Positions 1-9,313 of a DNA stretch of 64,000 nt are shown piece by piece (the first letter of the stretch is position 1; every line of letters starts with the position of its first letter). This DNA is from Sphingomonas sp. R647 (GTDB lineage: Bacteria; Pseudomonadota; Alphaproteobacteria; Sphingomonadales; Sphingomonadaceae). Below the pieces are notes generated by a model that did no database searches, was not told the DNA's origin, and saw only the letters and a program-made list of their open reading frames with translations. The stretch spans positions 310,001 through 374,000 of the forward strand of contig NZ_JAIQXT010000005.1 of NCBI RefSeq assembly GCF_020177055.1, written 5' to 3'. A program made the position numbers and the translations under genes.

Positions 1-3000
1 AACCACGGCGCGGGCAGTTTGCGCCGTTGCGGCCAGAGTTCGTCGAGCGTGTCGGCGTCGAACAACTGGCCACCGCGCATCACCAGGCTGACCGACCGCG
101 TGTTGCGGATATCGGTCAACGGATCGCGGTCGAACACCACCAGATCGGCATATTTGCCAACCTCCAGCGTGCCCATGTCGCCGAGCCGCCCGATCACCTC
201 GGCCGCGCCCGCAGTCGCGGCGTGGAGCACCGCGATCGGCGTCATCCCGCCAAGGACATGCGCCTCCATCTCGTAATGATAACCAATGCCGGGATCGTCG
301 CCATGCGCGCCCATGCCCACCAGTGCGCCGGCTTCGGCAAGGCGCGCGGTATCCCTGGCCAGCACGGGCGCACGGCTGGCGGCGAGCGAGGACCAGTCGC
401 GCTGGGCCAGCTTCGCCGCGATCGTCGCGGGCGGCCAGAAGCGGCGGACCTTGGGATCGAGCGCCGGGTCGTATTTGGCGACGAAATGGTGCCGGGCGGC
501 GGGGCCGCTGGTGTTGACGAGCAGGGTCGCGACATAGCTGGTACGGGTCAGCGCGAACAGCTTGAGGACATCCTCCTGCAACGGCGCGATCGGGAGCGCA
601 TGCTCGCTGCCGGCATAGCCGTCGAGCAGTTGGCTCAGGATCAGCTTGGGGTTGTGGCTGCCCTCGGTGGTCGGGATCAGGCCCTGCGCGCGCGCCTCCA
701 TCGCGATCCATTGGCGCACCGTGCGGCTCTCGCCGCGATATTGCTTGATGCTGGTCAGGCCCCACGCTTCGCTGTAGCGGCGCAGCATCGCGCGCACCTG
801 TTCCTGCGAGGTGAAGCGTTCGCGCGCGAAGATGCCGGGGCCGGTCGAGCGCAGCCGCGGCGCGACCATCAGGCCGGCGTCGATCAAATCCTGATAGGCG
901 ATCTGGTCGATGCTCAGGGTCGAGGGGTCGAACGCGGTGGTCACGCCAAAGGCGAGCCGCGCGCGCATCGATGTGTCCTCATAGGCAAGCGCATAGCGGC
1001 GGATCGAGCCGATATGGTCGTGATCGTCGATCAGGCCGGGCGCGATGGTCTTGCCGCCCAGCTCACGCTCCGGGGTACCGGCGGGCACGGTGAAGCTGCC
1101 ACGCGGCCCGATCGCGGCGATGCGGTCGCCGGTGATCAGGATGTCGGCATTCTCGATGATCCGGTTACCGCCCGCCATCGTGAGTGCGCGTCCGCCCCGC
1201 AGCAGGATGCTCCCTTGCGGACGGGCGCGGGGCAGTTCCGCGATCAGCTCGACATGGCTGGTCGGCACGGGCGCGCTTGCGTCGGGCAGGATTTGGAGGA
1301 AATTGCCAACCGACCAGACCAGCGCACCATCGCTGCGCCAGTCGTAGTAGTTCGCCCCGATATCGGTGACCTGCCGCGCGGGGCTATCCGCTGCGGCGAG
1401 GTCTACCGGCTGTTCAGGATCGGCGGGAACGGGGAGCAAATAGAGCTGTTCGCGCGCCTGCGCCGCCAGCCATTTGCCGTCCGGACTGATCCGAATATCG
1501 TCCATCTTCGCCGGGGCTTCGGTGAAATAGTAATTCTGGGTCAGCAGCTTGGCGACATCGCGCTTGGCGCCAGTGGCAAGGTCGATGGCGATCAGGCCAT
1601 CGTCACTCATCACATGCGCGGCGCCCGGTGCCGCGCGCGTGAAATGCGGGCGCTGACCCAGAATGCCCCGCGCGACGACCCGCACGGCGCCGCCGCTGGC
1701 GGGGAACGCAACCAGTTCGCCGTCGCGCAGCGGCGAGACGATGTAACCGCTCAACTGCCGCGCCGCCGCCGCCGAGCGCACCGTCACCACGCTGCGCCCG
1801 TCGGGCGTGAAGGCGGGCCAGGTGTAGAAGGCGGACAGCGCGCTCAGCTTCACCGGCGCGCCCTTGCCGTCCGCCGCGACGCTCCACACCGCGCCACCGT
1901 CGCGCTCGCTCCAGGTGACATAGGCGATGCGTTTGCCATCGGGGCTCCACCCCGGCTGGGACGCGGGGTCGCCGCTGATCGGCAGGCGCAGCGATGGCCC
2001 GCCCGCAACCGGCTGGACATAGATGCTGCCGAGCGCCGCGAATGCGACCCGCTGGCCATCCGGCGACGGGCTGGTCCCCATCGGGAGTTTGGCGCGCACA
2101 GGGCCAGTCGGCTCGCGCACCGCGATGCGCGTCGGCATCCCGACTTCAAGGTCGAGCTTCGCAGTGAAGGGAATCGGAGTCGCCGCCGATCCATCGACCG
2201 GGCGACGCTCGATCCTGCCGTCCACTGCGATCAGGATCGCCTTGTTGTCGGGCGTAAAGGTGTAGCGCGGGATCAGGTCCATCCACGCAGCCCCGTTCAT
2301 CAGGTCGAGCGGCGCGGGGCCGAGGTCGCGGTCGAGCCCGGTAGCAAGGTCACGCACCCGCAGCCGCGTTTCTGCCATGCGCCGCGTGGCATAAGCGAGC
2401 AGCCTGCCATCGGGCGAGATGGCGGGGCGAAAGAAGGTTTCCTTGGCCGCCTCACGCGCGCCCGAGTTGGTGATGACCGGCTGTTCGGCACCGGTGGCAA
2501 TGTCGCGGCGGACGATCGTCCACGCGACCGGCTGGTCGAAGGATGAATCAGCGATGGTGCGCGCGAAATAGAGATATTTGCCATCGCGCGAGGGCGACAC
2601 GCCCAATGTGCTTTGCGCGCCGCGCGCGGTCTTGATCGGGGCGACGAGTTCACCCGGCCTGCCATCGACCGGGTGGCGCCACAGCTCGTAATGGCCGACA
2701 CGAATGCGGTGGCGGCTGACATAGACCGACTTGCCGTCCGCGCTCCATTCGGGCGAGGTGCGCACCGCGCCTTCGTCCTCGTCCGTGATCCGGCGCGCGC
2801 CGCTGCCATCGGTGCGGGCGATCCACACATTGTCGCCGCCTGACCGGTCGCTGACATAGGCGATCCACTGGCCGTCGGGGGAGAAGGTCGGCTGAACCTC
2901 GAACGCGAGTCCCTGAGCGATCGGGATCGCGCGGCCACCGGTCGCGGGCATCGCGTAAAGCTCGCCCAGCATGTCGAACAGGATCGTCTTGCCGTCGGGC

Positions 3001-3140
3001 GACACCGCCAGCGACATGAAGGTGCCGCTCGACACCTCATAGCTGAGGGTCCGGCGCTCCTTCATCGGCAGGTCGTCCCTGGCCAGCGCGGGCGCAGCCA
3101 ACGCCAGCAATGAGACCAGTGCCAGCGCACCCCAAACCAT
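1..3140 (-). CDS. TolB-like beta-propeller amidohydrolase, secreted (3' end outside window)
   Basis: About 1,046 codons are visible and the gene runs off the left edge without a stop. It opens at ATG 3140 with a signal peptide (hydrophobic stretch ending ALA-RDD near residue 21). The first ~650 residues hold repeated SPDG(K/Q) blades typical of TolB/WD40-like (PD40) propellers. The last ~400 residues are a metal-dependent amidohydrolase with the metal motif GLIDDHDHIG, a later GMGAHGDDPG segment, and the C-terminal GTLEVGKYADLVVFDRDPL typical of the imidazolonepropionase-like group. Such proteins act in the periplasm on peptide-like or cyclic amide substrates; the substrate here is unknown. 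It follows, in the same direction, a cluster of two more amidohydrolases and proC, 130 bp away, so a shared role in peptide or imide turnover is possible. Confidence 0.88.
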   Translation of the reverse strand, partial: MVWGALALVSLLALAAPALARDDLPMKERRTLSYEVSSGTFMSLAVSPDGKTILFDMLGELYAMPATGGRAIPIAQGLAFEVQPTFSPDGQWIAYVSDRSGGDNVWIARTDGSGARRITDEDEGAVRTSPEWSADGKSVYVSRHRIRVGHYELWRHPVDGRPGELVAPIKTARGAQSTLGVSPSRDGKYLYFARTIADSSFDQPVAWTIVRRDIATGAEQPVITNSGAREAAKETFFRPAISPDGRLLAYATRRMAETRLRVRDLATGLDRDLGPAPLDLMNGAAWMDLIPRYTFTPDNKAILIAVDGRIERRPVDGSAATPIPFTAKLDLEVGMPTRIAVREPTGPVRAKLPMGTSPSPDGQRVAFAALGSIYVQPVAGGPSLRLPISGDPASQPGWSPDGKRIAYVTWSERDGGAVWSVAADGKGAPVKLSALSAFYTWPAFTPDGRSVVTVRSAAAARQLSGYIVSPLRDGELVAFPASGGAVRVVARGILGQRPHFTRAAPGAAHVMSDDGLIAIDLATGAKRDVAKLLTQNYYFTEAPAKMDDIRISPDGKWLAAQAREQLYLLPVPADPEQPVDLAAADSPARQVTDIGANYYDWRSDGALVWSVGNFLQILPDASAPVPTSHVELIAELPRARPQGSILLRGGRALTMAGGNRIIENADILITGDRIAAIGPRGSFTVPAGTPERELGGKTIAPGLIDDHDHIGSIRRYALAYEDTSMRARLAFGVTTAFDPSTLSIDQIAYQDLIDAGLMVAPRLRSTGPGIFARERFTSQEQVRAMLRRYSEAWGLTSIKQYRGESRTVRQWIAMEARAQGLIPTTEGSHNPKLILSQLLDGYAGSEHALPIAPLQEDVLKLFALTRTSYVATLLVNTSGPAARHHFVAKYDPALDPKVRRFWPPATIAAKLAQRDWSSLAASRAPVLARDTARLAEAGALVGMGAHGDDPGIGYHYEMEAHVLGGMTPIAVLHAATAGAAEVIGRLGDMGTLEVGKYADLVVFDRDPLTDIRNTRSVSLVMRGGQLFDADTLDELWPQRRKLPAPW

Positions 3141-3270
3141 ATGCTTCCCCCGAAACCGACACGCCGACCCTAACCCGCCCGCCTCCGGGTCGACACGGGC
3201 CAAGACCGGATTTCCATGCGCACCAATCAGGTCAGATGCCGATGCGCGCGGTGAATACTGCCCGTGGCCG

Positions 3271-4047
3271 CTATCCGGCGAGTTCGCGCGAACGTGCCGC
3301 CGCCGCATCGACAACCGCCCGGGCCAGCCGGTCGATCGCATCGTCCTGATCCATCTGCATCAGCCCAGCCGCGGTAGTGCCACCGGGGCTGGTCACCTGT
3401 TTGCGCAGCTCGGCCAGCTCGGCGGGGTCGGCGCCCGCCAGCGCCGCCGCACCGGTGAAGGTCGCGCGAGCCAGCTGCATCGCGAGGTCGGCGGGAAGGC
3501 CGGCCTGTGTCCCTGCTTTGGCCAACGCTTCGGTGAAGCGGAAGAAATAGGCAGGTCCGCTGCCCGATAATGCGGTCACCGCATCGATCTGGCGCTCGTC
3601 GTCGAGCCAGACGACCGGACCGGTCGGGGCGAGCAGCTGGTTGACCGTGGCGAAGTCGCTCATCCGCACATCGCGTCCGGACACCGCTGCGGTGATCCCC
3701 TGCCCGATCGCCGCTGGCGTGTTGGGCATCGTCCGCACCACGCGACCGCTGCCCAGCGCGTCGCCCAGTCCTTGCAGCGTGATCCCGGCCATGATCGACA
3801 CGAACAGGGCGTCGCGCGCGGCAAGCGAGCGCAGCGAGTCACCGATCGCGGGGAAGACCTGCGGCTTGACCGCCAGCACGACCGCGAGATCGCCGCCCGG
3901 CTCGATATCGGCGAACGCATCGACCCGCTCGCCGCCCTCGGGCAGGTCGGTCGCCATCGGATCGAACACCAGCACGCGGTGCGTGCCGCGCCAGCCGCGC
4001 GCCATCGCGCCGCCCATCCGCCCGCATCCAATCAGCAACACATCCAT
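3271..4047 (-). CDS. proC: pyrroline-5-carboxylate reductase
   Basis: Encodes 258 residues. It reduces 1-pyrroline-5-carboxylate to L-proline with NAD(P)H, in the cytoplasm. The N-terminus shows the Rossmann motif LLIGCGRMGGAMARGW. The C-terminal half carries the family signature (GSGPAYFF and the KQVTSPGGTTAAGL stretch). Length is slightly shorter than the usual ~270 residues. The ATG (4047) overlaps the upstream amidohydrolase stop by one base, so the two are translationally coupled. Sitting behind two amidohydrolases, proline formed from peptide or proline-derivative breakdown is one possible link, but this is inference. Confidence 0.93.
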   Translation of the reverse strand: MDVLLIGCGRMGGAMARGWRGTHRVLVFDPMATDLPEGGERVDAFADIEPGGDLAVVLAVKPQVFPAIGDSLRSLAARDALFVSIMAGITLQGLGDALGSGRVVRTMPNTPAAIGQGITAAVSGRDVRMSDFATVNQLLAPTGPVVWLDDERQIDAVTALSGSGPAYFFRFTEALAKAGTQAGLPADLAMQLARATFTGAAALAGADPAELAELRKQVTSPGGTTAAGLMQMDQDDAIDRLARAVVDAAAARSRELAG

Positions 4048-5303
4048 CAGCGCACATCCTTGTAGCGTTCGGCGAGCACGTCCTGGCGCGATCGGTTCGA
4101 CACCGCGCGCCCCTCAACGATCACCCGCACGGCATTGGTCGACGGCTCCAGCGGATCGCCGTCCCACACGACCAGATCCGCATCGGCACCCGGCACCAGC
4201 GTCCCGCCACCCCGGCCCCAGATGGCGAGCGGCGCGGTGGTGACCGAACGCAGCGCCTCGATCCAGCTCAGGCCATTGGCAACCGCGATCCCCGCGCCTT
4301 CGCGCAGCGCCATGCCGGCATTGTAATCGCTGTGGATCGCCCCGCCCGCCTGACCGATCGCAACGGCAACGCCCGCACGGCGGAGCAGGGTTGCATTGTC
4401 CTGCCGCGCGCCGAGCTGGTCGAAGCTGCCGGGCAGATTGATCTGCGGGTCGAGCACTACCGCGACGTTGGCCGCAGCGAGCACATCCGCCGCGCGCCAC
4501 GCCTCGGTCCCGCCGACGATCACGACGCGAATGCCGAACTCGCGGGCCAGCGCCGCGGCCTGACGGATGTCGCTTTCGCGATGGGTCTGGATGGCAATCG
4601 GGACGTCGCCGCGCAGCACGGCGCGGATCAGCGCTTCGCCCGCGCGCTTGCCGGGGGGCGGCGGGCCGTCATGCTTGCCCTTCTTCCACTTGCCCTTTTC
4701 CGGGGTCAGTGCGGGTCGCGCATCGACCAGCGCCTTGCGCAGCGCCGCCCATTGCACCGCACGCGACCCCAGCCGGTCCCACGCCCCACCGCCGATCACC
4801 GCATAGACGCCGACATCGGCGGCATCGAGAATGTCGACCCCCTCGCGCAGCCGCGCCATGCTCGCCTCGCCGTTGAACGGGGCGAAGCGCGACGGCGATG
4901 GATAGATCAGAGCGCGGGTGATGCCATCGGCGCGCGCCAAACTCACCAACGTCGAATTGCCATTGAGCGCGCTGCTCATGTCGAACCCGGCATTGCGCTC
5001 GTCGGCGGACGCCATGTCGCGGGTGTCGCCCGATCCCGAGACCTCGACCAGTCCGATCTGGGTCGCGGCGTTGACCAGCCCCGGCGTCACCGGCCTGCCC
5101 CGCGCGTCGATGACCGTCGCGCCGTCCGGCACCGCGCCGCCGGGCGTGACCGAGACGATCTTGCCCCCCGCGATCACGATTGTCGCATCGCGCACGGGGG
5201 TTTCGCCCTCGAGCGTCCATGCCTCGGCATGAGTCACCGCGATCGTTTGCGCGGACACGGGCGCGGCGATGACCAGCGCGATCAGCGGAGCGAGGCGCAT
5301 CAT
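4047..5303 (-). CDS. amidohydrolase-family protein lacking the HxH metal motif
   Basis: Encodes 418 residues with a Sec signal peptide (MMRLAPLIALVIAAPVSAQT). It has the amidohydrolase frame (IDARGRPVTPGLVNAATQIG near residue 70 and GADADLVVWDGDPLEPS near the C-terminus). Where active family members carry HxH (as in DAHSHLG), this protein reads VNAATQIGL. A later TH in AIQTHRES is kept. It may therefore be catalytically altered or a structural partner of the upstream paralogue. It overlaps that gene (stop inside its ATGATG start) and proC downstream, so the three are one operon. The family call is firm; the activity is unknown. Confidence 0.85.
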   Translation of the reverse strand: MMRLAPLIALVIAAPVSAQTIAVTHAEAWTLEGETPVRDATIVIAGGKIVSVTPGGAVPDGATVIDARGRPVTPGLVNAATQIGLVEVSGSGDTRDMASADERNAGFDMSSALNGNSTLVSLARADGITRALIYPSPSRFAPFNGEASMARLREGVDILDAADVGVYAVIGGGAWDRLGSRAVQWAALRKALVDARPALTPEKGKWKKGKHDGPPPPGKRAGEALIRAVLRGDVPIAIQTHRESDIRQAAALAREFGIRVVIVGGTEAWRAADVLAAANVAVVLDPQINLPGSFDQLGARQDNATLLRRAGVAVAIGQAGGAIHSDYNAGMALREGAGIAVANGLSWIEALRSVTTAPLAIWGRGGGTLVPGADADLVVWDGDPLEPSTNAVRVIVEGRAVSNRSRQDVLAERYKDVR

Positions 5304-6664
5304 GGTTTTGCACCCCCGCGGCCGGCCTCAAAATCGGAGACCGGCACCGCTGGCGGGCGGCTGCGATCATAGGCGACCGCGCCGTCGATCAGCACCAGAT
5401 CAGCCTTGGCGTAGATGCTGAACGGATCGCCTGACCACAGTACCACATCGGCCTGATAGCCCGGTGCAAGCGTGCCGACGCGCTTGTCGAGCCCCAGCAG
5501 CCGCGCCGGATTGCTGGTGGTCCATTTGATCATCACTTCAGGCGGAGTCGCGATCCCGATGCGCCGCCCTGCCGCCGCCGCTTTCGCCGCAGCGATGTTG
5601 AGCCGCTGGCCATCGGCGGGGGAGTCCGAGTGCATCATCACGCAGACGCCTGCACGTTCGAGCAGCGGGGCTTCGGCGCGCACAGCGTCCTGCGCTTCCA
5701 TCTTGAACCCCCACCAATCCGCCCAGACCGCAGCGCACGTCCCCGCCGCGCGCAAAAGGCCAGGGATCTTGTACGCTTCGGTCGCATGGTGGATTGCGCC
5801 GATGGTGAAGCCGAATTCCTTCGCCACCGCTAGCACCGACGCGATGTCGTTGGCGCGATAGCAATGAAAATTGACCCGGATATCGCCGGACAAAATCCCG
5901 GCGAGCGTCTCTAGCTTGAGGTCGCGTTTGATCGCCGCGCCGCGGTCGACCGCGCGCTTATACGCCTGTGCGTCGCTGAACGACTGGCGCATGAATGCGA
6001 CGACGCCCTGTCGGCTGGTCGGGCCATCATTCTTGTCATCGGCACCCCAGCTTTTGGGGTTTTCGCCGCACGCCATCTTGAATCCCTGAACGCCGCCCAC
6101 GGCCTTCATCCCCCAGACGGTCGGTGCGCGCACCGGTTTTACCACCACCGACCGGCCCGCGAAGATCGGGGTCGATCCGGGCAGGATCTGGATCGTCGTC
6201 ACCCCCGCCGCCAATGCGCGATCGAACGCCATATCCTGCGGGTTCACCGCGGTCTCGATCCAGGTGTCGGCGCTGTCGGGGGTTGCGACTTCGGAAACGT
6301 CGCTTGCCTCACGGTCGATCGCGGTGAGGGGGAGCACATAGGTGCCGTCGTGGCTGTGGACGTCGATCACGCCCGGCGTGATCCAGCGGCCCTTGGCATT
6401 CACCTCTCGCACGCCCGGATTGGCCAGTCCCTTGCCTACCGCCACGATCTTGTCGCCGCGTATCAGCACATCACCGTCGTCGATTCGCCCGCCGGCGCCA
6501 TCGAGCACGGTCGCGCCGCGCAGCAGCATGTCGTCGGGTGCTGGGGCCTGATAGCGGCTGGGGAACGGGTCCTGCTTCCACGGGGCAACCGACTGCGCGC
6601 CGGCAAAGGGAGCGGTCAGCAGCGCCGCCGCCATTCCGATCCCGATGTTCGCCCCCCGCCGCAT
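5300..6664 (-). CDS. metal-dependent amidohydrolase, exported
   Basis: Encodes 454 residues with a signal peptide (MRRGANIGIGMAAALLTAPFAGAQS). The catalytic motif GVIDVHSHDG (HxH) is at about residue 100. Later histidines occur in VNFHCYRAND and IGAIHHATE, and an aspartate region in MMHSDSPADG, as expected for the imidazolonepropionase-like amidohydrolase superfamily. The C-terminus has LAPGYQADVVLWSGDPF. It is followed with overlap by the paralogue that lacks HxH. It starts three bases after the stop of the PaiB-like gene. Likely periplasmic; the substrate cannot be named from sequence. Confidence 0.88.
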   Translation of the reverse strand: MRRGANIGIGMAAALLTAPFAGAQSVAPWKQDPFPSRYQAPAPDDMLLRGATVLDGAGGRIDDGDVLIRGDKIVAVGKGLANPGVREVNAKGRWITPGVIDVHSHDGTYVLPLTAIDREASDVSEVATPDSADTWIETAVNPQDMAFDRALAAGVTTIQILPGSTPIFAGRSVVVKPVRAPTVWGMKAVGGVQGFKMACGENPKSWGADDKNDGPTSRQGVVAFMRQSFSDAQAYKRAVDRGAAIKRDLKLETLAGILSGDIRVNFHCYRANDIASVLAVAKEFGFTIGAIHHATEAYKIPGLLRAAGTCAAVWADWWGFKMEAQDAVRAEAPLLERAGVCVMMHSDSPADGQRLNIAAAKAAAAGRRIGIATPPEVMIKWTTSNPARLLGLDKRVGTLAPGYQADVVLWSGDPFSIYAKADLVLIDGAVAYDRSRPPAVPVSDFEAGRGGAKP

Positions 6665-6667
6665 TCC

Positions 6668-7297
6668 CTACCGCCCCCGGTTGAACCGGCGCATCCACGC
6701 CGCCATGTCGCCATCGGGCAGCGTCTCGAGGATCGCGCCCAGCGTCGCATCATCCTCGTCCTGCCCAAGTTTGAACTTGCCCGACACGCTGGTCACGCGC
6801 GCGCGAAAGCCGATGATCCGGTCGAGCATCGCGTAGTAGCGCGGGCCAAGCTCTTCCACGCCCCATGGCGCGGCGCGGCCCGCCTCCATCGCGTCGATCA
6901 GCACCTTGAGCGCATATTCGGTGAGAGCGCTGTCGAACGCGATCTCCGCGCGAACCGTCAGCTGCGCATAGTTCCAGGTGGGCGCCCAGTTGCGGCGTCG
7001 CGCATGTTCCGGGCTGACATAGGCTTGCGGCCCGGAAAACAGGATCGTCGCGCGCGGATCGTCGCTCAGCGCCGCATGCAGCGGGTTGGAGCGCATCAGA
7101 TGCCCGATCAGTTCGACCAGATGCCCGGCTTCATCGAACACGCCGATCAGCGGCAACTGGCTCGACTCCAGCGCTGCAGCCGCCCCGCCGCACACCCAGG
7201 CGAGCGGATACCCCTCGACCAGCGCGCGAACATCGGCGTCACCGAACCGTTCGAACAGCGGAACCTGTACCCCCGTCATGCCGTCCGCGTCGCTCAT
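6668..7297 (-). CDS. PaiB-type FMN-binding protein
   Basis: Encodes 209 residues from ATG 7297; upstream ATG 7306 and TTG 7315 are alternatives. It belongs to the FMN_bind_2/PaiB family, described as FMN-binding negative regulators or split-barrel flavoproteins. Supporting motifs are GQAYVSPEHARRRNWAPTWNY-like residues in the middle (read in two parts: SGPQAYVSPEHA and WAPTWNY) and the C-terminal IIGFRARVTSVSGKFKLGQ. It is the first gene of the amidohydrolase-proC operon and divergent from a MocR-type regulator. PaiB genes commonly pair with such PLP-fold regulators, which supports the call. Confidence 0.85.
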   Translation of the reverse strand: MSDADGMTGVQVPLFERFGDADVRALVEGYPLAWVCGGAAAALESSQLPLIGVFDEAGHLVELIGHLMRSNPLHAALSDDPRATILFSGPQAYVSPEHARRRNWAPTWNYAQLTVRAEIAFDSALTEYALKVLIDAMEAGRAAPWGVEELGPRYYAMLDRIIGFRARVTSVSGKFKLGQDEDDATLGAILETLPDGDMAAWMRRFNRGR

Positions 7298-7376
7298 CTG
7301 CCTCATTACCCGCAATCAGTAGCCCCCTTTGTTTCCGAACGCTGGGGCAGGGACAAGCACCAATTCACAAAAGACC

Positions 7377-7463
7377 GATGGTCCACCCCCGGTTGCATGA
7401 CAGCGAGGTTACAGTTAGCGTTGGTACCATCATAGGCCAATTTATTGCAATGGAGATGGTCCA
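7377..7463. promoter_or_regulatory. candidate MocR operator: three GATGGTnCCA-like repeats
   Basis: The 166 bp spacer between the PaiB-like gene and the MocR-type gene has GATGGTCCA at 7377-7385, the inverted form TGGTACCATC at 7422-7431, and GATGGTCCA again at 7455-7463, just before the regulator's ATG. MocR/GntR-type regulators bind direct or inverted repeats in such divergent spacers. That this is the operator is inference from position and repetition. Confidence 0.45.
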
Positions 7464-8927
7464 ATGCTGCGACCGTGGCAAGTCAGCCTGGGGGATCGCA
7501 TCGATCCGTCGCGCGATGTTCCGATCTATATGCAGATCATTCAGGCGCTGATCCGCGACATCGAACGTGGGCGGCTGACATCGGGCACCTATCTTCCCAG
7601 CAGCCGCGAACTTGCGACGATCCTGGGCGTCAACCGCAAGACCGTCGTGCTGGCCTATGAAGACCTGATCGCGCAGGGCTGGCTGGATTCGGCGGGCACG
7701 CGCGGGACGATGGTTTCGGCCTCATTGCCCGAGCCCGTGACCCGTCAGCGCGCCGGTGTCGAGGCGACGATGAGCGACGTGCCGATCGACTATCGCTACG
7801 CCCCGCCGCCCGAACGTCCGCTCGCCCTCCCCTCCGGCCCCGGCCTCAAGCTCGACGAGGGCGCGCCCGACGGTCGCCTGTTCCCCGCCGACCTGCTCGC
7901 CCGCGCCTATCGCGCAGCCGCGCAGCGCGCGTCACGCGAAAACCTGTTCCAATACGGCAATCCGCGCGGCTCGCTGACGCTACGGGAGAGCATCGCGACG
8001 ATGCTCAAGAGCCAGCGCGGCCTCCCTGTGACGGCCGAGAATATCTGCATCACGCGCGGCAGCCAGAACGGCATCTTCCTCGCCGCGCACGTGCTGGTCC
8101 GACCGGGCGATACGGTCGTGGTCGAGGCGCTGACCTATGAGCCCGCAGTCGCAGCGTGCCGGTCGCTGGGCGCGAACATCGTCTCGGTCGGGCTGGATGA
8201 GGACGGGATCGACGTCGCGGCGGTCGAGCGCGCGTGCCGCCGCAATGCCGTGCGCGCGGTGTTCCTGACGCCGCACCACCAATTCCCCACCACCGTATCG
8301 CTGCGCCCCGAGCGGCGGCTGCGGTTGCTCGAACTCGCCCACCAGTTCGGCTTTGCAATCATCGAGGATGATTACGACCACGAATTCCACTTCGAATCAC
8401 AGCCACTGTTGCCGATGGCGGGCTATGGTCCCGGCCATGTCATCTATGTCGGGTCGATGTCGAAGCTGCTGCTGCCCGCATTGCGCATCGGCTATGTCGC
8501 CGCGCCGCCGCCGGTGATCGACGCAATCGCGCATATGGTCTCGCTGACCGACGGCATGGGGAATACCCTGACCGAAAATGCCGCTGCGGAGCTGATCGAG
8601 AATGGCGAGCTGCGCCGACATGCGCGCAAGGTGCGGCAGGTCTATGCCAAGCGCCGGGAGAATTTCGCGAAGGAGATCGATCGCGGCCTGGGTGACCTGG
8701 TCGACTATCGGATGCCTGATGGCGGGCTGGCCTTCTGGTTGCGTTTTCCCAACACCGACCTCGATACGATGGAGGCTCGCGCTGCAGCGATGGGGCTGCG
8801 CTTTGCCGCATCGCGGTCGTTCATGACCCGCGACGATGCCCCGCGCGGCCTGCGCATCGGCTTTGCCAGCCTCAACGAGCATGAGGCACGCACTGCCATT
8901 GCCGCGCTGCGCAAGGCGGCGGGGTGA
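7464..8927 (+). CDS. MocR/PdxR-type transcriptional regulator (GntR HTH + aminotransferase fold)
   Basis: Encodes 487 residues. The N-terminal GntR winged helix covers about residues 15-80 (IYMQIIQALIRDIERG, TSGTYLPSSRELA, VNRKTVVLAYEDL). A class I aminotransferase-like domain follows from about residue 115, with the PLP-lysine context YVGSMSKLLLPALRIGY near residue 330. Such proteins sense PLP or an amino compound and regulate the divergent gene. Here the divergent target would be the PaiB-amidohydrolase-proC operon. The start is ATG 7464, after GGAGATGG. Confidence 0.9.
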   Translation: MLRPWQVSLGDRIDPSRDVPIYMQIIQALIRDIERGRLTSGTYLPSSRELATILGVNRKTVVLAYEDLIAQGWLDSAGTRGTMVSASLPEPVTRQRAGVEATMSDVPIDYRYAPPPERPLALPSGPGLKLDEGAPDGRLFPADLLARAYRAAAQRASRENLFQYGNPRGSLTLRESIATMLKSQRGLPVTAENICITRGSQNGIFLAAHVLVRPGDTVVVEALTYEPAVAACRSLGANIVSVGLDEDGIDVAAVERACRRNAVRAVFLTPHHQFPTTVSLRPERRLRLLELAHQFGFAIIEDDYDHEFHFESQPLLPMAGYGPGHVIYVGSMSKLLLPALRIGYVAAPPPVIDAIAHMVSLTDGMGNTLTENAAAELIENGELRRHARKVRQVYAKRRENFAKEIDRGLGDLVDYRMPDGGLAFWLRFPNTDLDTMEARAAAMGLRFAASRSFMTRDDAPRGLRIGFASLNEHEARTAIAALRKAAG

Positions 8928-9313
8928 ACAGCACTGGTCCCGCGAGTCCCAACACAATTGGATGTTTGCTGATCCAGCCCCTGGATGGAAGGTGACGGCC
9001 AGGCAAACACAAGCATGAGCGATCGCATGACCGTCCTCGCCGTTATCGCTGGAACACCAAGGCCTAGTCGCGACTGATTCGCATTTGCTCAACAGTATGT
9101 CAGTGCTACGCACCATTGTCGGCGGCGTTCAGCGTTTCGGCTGAGCGACTTACCCGCCGCTGTGAAGCAGTTACCCAATTGGTCCCTTGCATCTGTGCAA
9201 ACTGGATGTTCCGCGGGCCAGTTCAGGCCGACATGCTGATCCTGCGATAACAGGCTTGGACCCTGATCCAGCCGTATCGGGAGGGAAGACACAACCAACT
9301 CGGGGGAAGTATC
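8928..9313. other. intergenic region, no gene recognised
   Basis: This is 386 bp between the MocR-type gene and the TonB receptor. No convincing reading frame or RNA gene was seen. It should hold the receptor's promoter. The ribosome binding site GGGGAAG lies just before ATG 9314. No clear Fur box was found by eye. Confidence 0.5.

Noticed and set aside
27-2546. 839-codon rightward frame
   Set aside because: Antisense to the TolB-amidohydrolase gene, which has signal peptide, propeller repeats and catalytic motifs.
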